In this document: piece after piece, positions 7,014 to 9,040 of the stretch
Numbering within the stretch: the stretch's first letter is position 1
Layout: every line of letters starts with the position of its first letter
Assembly (NCBI GenBank): GCA_016194625.1
Contig: JACQBB010000202.1
Span: 1 to 9,040 of the forward strand
Length of the DNA stretch: 9,040 nucleotides
Origin: Elusimicrobiota bacterium
Lineage (GTDB): Bacteria; Elusimicrobiota; Elusimicrobia; UBA1565; UBA9628
Reading direction: 5' to 3'
Program-made: the position numbers and the translations under genes
Notes under the pieces: generated by a model
Database searches by the model: none
What the model was told of the DNA's origin: nothing
The model's input: only the letters and a program-made list of their open reading frames with translations

Positions 7014-9040
7014 TTACTTGGCGGTGAGGTTGAACACGCCCTGCCAGGTCTCGTCCGGGGGCAGGGCGGCGTAGTCCGTGCTGAGGCGCAGGTACAGCTG
7101 GCCGGGGCCGTCCTCCGGCATCAGCTCCGCGAACTTCTTGAAGGACGCGAGCGCCTCGGCGTACTTGCGGGCGTCGAAGTCCTTGACGCCCTGCTCGTAC
7201 AGCGGCAGCGCCTTCTGCCACTCGGGCGGGAGCTTCCCCTTCGGGGCCAGCGGCTCGTACACGGCGATCGGCGTCTCCTTGCCGACCACGCGCGCCTTGC
7301 CCAGGTAGCGGGCGACCACCTTGTCCTGGCAGCCGAGCCAGGTGGACTCGGAGCACATGATCTTCGAGCCGAAGAACTTGTTGGCGCCCTCCAGGCGCGA
7401 CGCCAGGTTGACCTCGTCGCCGATCGCCGTGTAGGCCAGCTTGCGCTGGGTGCCGGTGAGGCCGACGGTGGCCGTGCCCGAGTTGATGCCGATGCGCACC
7501 GCGGGGACCTCGGGGATGCCGGGGTCGAGCGTCTTGTTGAGCTCCTTGATGATGTCCTGGCAGGCCAGCGCCGACAGCACCGCGTCGGCGCGATGGTCGG
7601 CGTCGCGCACCGGCGCGTTCCAGAACGCCATGATGCAGTCGCCGATGAACTTGTCGATCGTGCCGTGGCTGTCCAGGATCGGCTCGCTGAGCGCCGACAG
7701 GTACTTGTTCAGGAATTGGATCAGCGCGTGCGGGTCCATCTTCTCCGACAGGTTGGTGAAGTGCGCGATGTCTAGGAAGAAGATCGTCAGCTCGACCTTG
7801 TCGCCGCGGAGCTTGACCTTCGAGGGGTCGTCGGCGAGCTGCGCGACGACCTCGGGGGCCACGAACTGCCCGAACAGGCTCTTGATCGCCTTCTTCTCGG
7901 CGCCCTCGGCGCGCACGCGGTGCACCGTCAGCACCAGGTACGAGGCCACGAAGGCCAGCGCGGGCGGCACGAACTCCACGATGAAGCCGCGCCGGAACAT
8001 CACGACCGAGTAGACGGTCCAGAGGACGACCGCGGCCCCGGCCGCCGCCGCCGACGCCGCGGCGGGGACCATCTGCAGGACGTAGGTGAGCAGGACCGCC
8101 AGGACGACCAGCAGGAGCGTCACCATCCGCGCCGACGAGCCCATCGCGTCGCCGTGCAGGACGTTGTCGATCGCGTTGAGGTGGAACTCCGCGCCGGGCG
8201 CCTGGTCGATGAACGGCGTCGGGTAGTGGTCGTAATAGCCGAGCGCCGTCGAGCCGACGATCACGACGCCGCCGTTCAGCGCCTCGCGCTGGCCGGCGGT
8301 GAGGTCGTCGGACAGCACGTCCAGCAGCGAGATGCGGCGGTAGGGCGAGCTGACCACGTCGGGGTTGGCGATCTTCTTGGCGGTGTCGCGCTTCTCGTGC
8401 GCGAGCCAGGTCGCGGGACGGCGGAAGTTCAGCGTCCGGATGCCGGTCCCGTAGGCGTCGCGGACCTGCGCGTAGGTCTTGCCCTGGTCGGCGGACAGCG
8501 CCGCCGCCTCCAGGGAGATCGCGTCGAAATCCTGGCGCAGCGGATCCGGCGCGCCGGCCCGGAACAGCGAGAAGCGGCGCAGGTGGCCGTCGTCGTCGAT
8601 CAGGTCGTCGATGTTCGGATGGCCGATGTAGGTCGTGGACTTGAGCAGGGGCGCGACGGGCAGGTTCGTCGTCGTGACCACGCCGTGCTCGGTCAGCTGC
8701 AGGTCCTGGGCGAACAGGTGGACGACGCGTCCGAAGCGCTTCGACGCCGCGGCCAGCTCGGCGTCCCCCTCCCGGGGCTCGAAGAACATCACGTCGAAGA
8801 TCACCACGCGCGCGCCGAGCGAGCGCAGCTTGTCGAGCATCCGCGCGTACACCGGCCGGGGCAGCGGGAAGCCGTACTTCTTGCCCGACTCGGCGTCGAC
8901 GGCGAGCAGGATCAGCCGGGGGTCCCCCGGCTTGACCGCCTCGCCGGAGCGCTTGAACAGGAAGTCCTGCCAGCCGTTCTGGAAGTTCGAGAAGAGGCCG
9001 GTGGATTCGAGACCGAGGAAACGGGGGTGGGTCGCGACGA
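7014..9040 (-). CDS. CHASE2-domain class III adenylate/guanylate cyclase (5' partial)
   Basis: This is a membrane sensor predicted to convert ATP to cyclic AMP in response to an external cue. The frame stays open from the TAA at 7014-7016 to the window edge (~674 codons), so the GTG at 8852 is internal and the N-terminal anchor is outside. Upstream of that GTG, the frame reads DPRLILLAVDAESGKKYGFP, a CHASE2 signature. Counting from the GTG, the extracytoplasmic CHASE2 domain reaches residue ~235. Three transmembrane segments follow (~243-260, 264-285, 291-310), then a cyclase domain at ~350-535. All catalytic residues are present: metal-binding Asp361 (FLDIAHFTNLSE) and Asp405 (FIGDCIMAF), adenine-selecting Lys401, and Asn482 and Arg486 in GDEVNLASRLEG. 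Lys401 favours ATP over GTP. The C-terminal ~70 residues form a TPR-like helical tail common in this subfamily. It is the first visible gene of the minus-strand run. Confidence 0.93.
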   Translation of the reverse strand, partial: VATHPRFLGLESTGLFSNFQNGWQDFLFKRSGEAVKPGDPRLILLAVDAESGKKYGFPLPRPVYARMLDKLRSLGARVVIFDVMFFEPREGDAELAAASKRFGRVVHLFAQDLQLTEHGVVTTTNLPVAPLLKSTTYIGHPNIDDLIDDDGHLRRFSLFRAGAPDPLRQDFDAISLEAAALSADQGKTYAQVRDAYGTGIRTLNFRRPATWLAHEKRDTAKKIANPDVVSSPYRRISLLDVLSDDLTAGQREALNGGVVIVGSTALGYYDHYPTPFIDQAPGAEFHLNAIDNVLHGDAMGSSARMVTLLLVVLAVLLTYVLQMVPAAASAAAAGAAVVLWTVYSVVMFRRGFIVEFVPPALAFVASYLVLTVHRVRAEGAEKKAIKSLFGQFVAPEVVAQLADDPSKVKLRGDKVELTIFFLDIAHFTNLSEKMDPHALIQFLNKYLSALSEPILDSHGTIDKFIGDCIMAFWNAPVRDADHRADAVLSALACQDIIKELNKTLDPGIPEVPAVRIGINSGTATVGLTGTQRKLAYTAIGDEVNLASRLEGANKFFGSKIMCSESTWLGCQDKVVARYLGKARVVGKETPIAVYEPLAPKGKLPPEWQKALPLYEQGVKDFDARKYAEALASFKKFAELMPEDGPGQLYLRLSTDYAALPPDETWQGVFNLTAK

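Noticed and set aside
5978..7775. Plus-strand open frames opposite the DUF3307 and cyclase genes
   Set aside because: Compositionally biased antisense frames lying over recognised genes; nothing supports them as coding.
8850..8852. GTG at 8852 as the start of the cyclase gene
   Set aside because: The frame remains open to the window edge, and the residues before the GTG are clear CHASE2 sequence, so the true start is outside the window.

Overview
This is a GC-rich bacterial window, roughly 70-75% G+C over most of its length, with near-exclusive G/C third codon positions. It is gene-dense and has almost no intergenic DNA. The organism is not identifiable from one marker. The Pro/Ala-rich predicted exported protein, the YajQ, Hut and CHASE2-cyclase sequences and the base composition would suit a high-GC Elusimicrobiota, Myxococcota or related deltaproteobacterial-type genome. 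That placement is an inference with low to moderate confidence. I see no rRNA, tRNA, CRISPR array, insertion sequence or phage gene.

Layout. At the left edge (1-1435, + strand) is the 3' part of a gene for a probable zinc metalloprotease with an unusual HELLGH (HExxxH) motif. Its N-terminus lies outside the window. It converges with a run of six genes, all on the minus strand, that fills the rest (9040 down to 1451). In transcription order these are: a CHASE2-domain adenylate/guanylate cyclase (5' end outside the window); a DUF3307 membrane protein; an acetyl-CoA acetyltransferase (thiolase); histidine ammonia-lyase (hutH); urocanate hydratase (hutU); and a YajQ-family nucleotide-binding protein. 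Junctions are 4 nt, 13 nt, a 20-nt overlap, 43 nt and 3 nt, so the run looks like one operon or two nested ones. The promoter would lie beyond the right edge.

How the genes work together. HutH and HutU perform the first two steps of histidine breakdown (histidine to urocanate to imidazolonepropionate). The later hut genes (hutI, then hutG or hutF) are not here. The thiolase interconverts acetoacetyl-CoA and acetyl-CoA and could serve carbon storage, fatty-acid or ketone metabolism. The cyclase would make a cyclic nucleotide in response to an extracytoplasmic signal. YajQ proteins bind nucleotides, and some bind cyclic di-GMP.

Points worth a second look are: a low-GC segment inside hutU that looks like a recombined patch; a palindrome plus T-tract directly after the hutH stop codon that looks like an intrinsic terminator inside the operon; the HExxxH metalloprotease; and altered residues in an otherwise conserved HutH active-site motif. 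I see no clear evidence of a wholly new multi-gene system.
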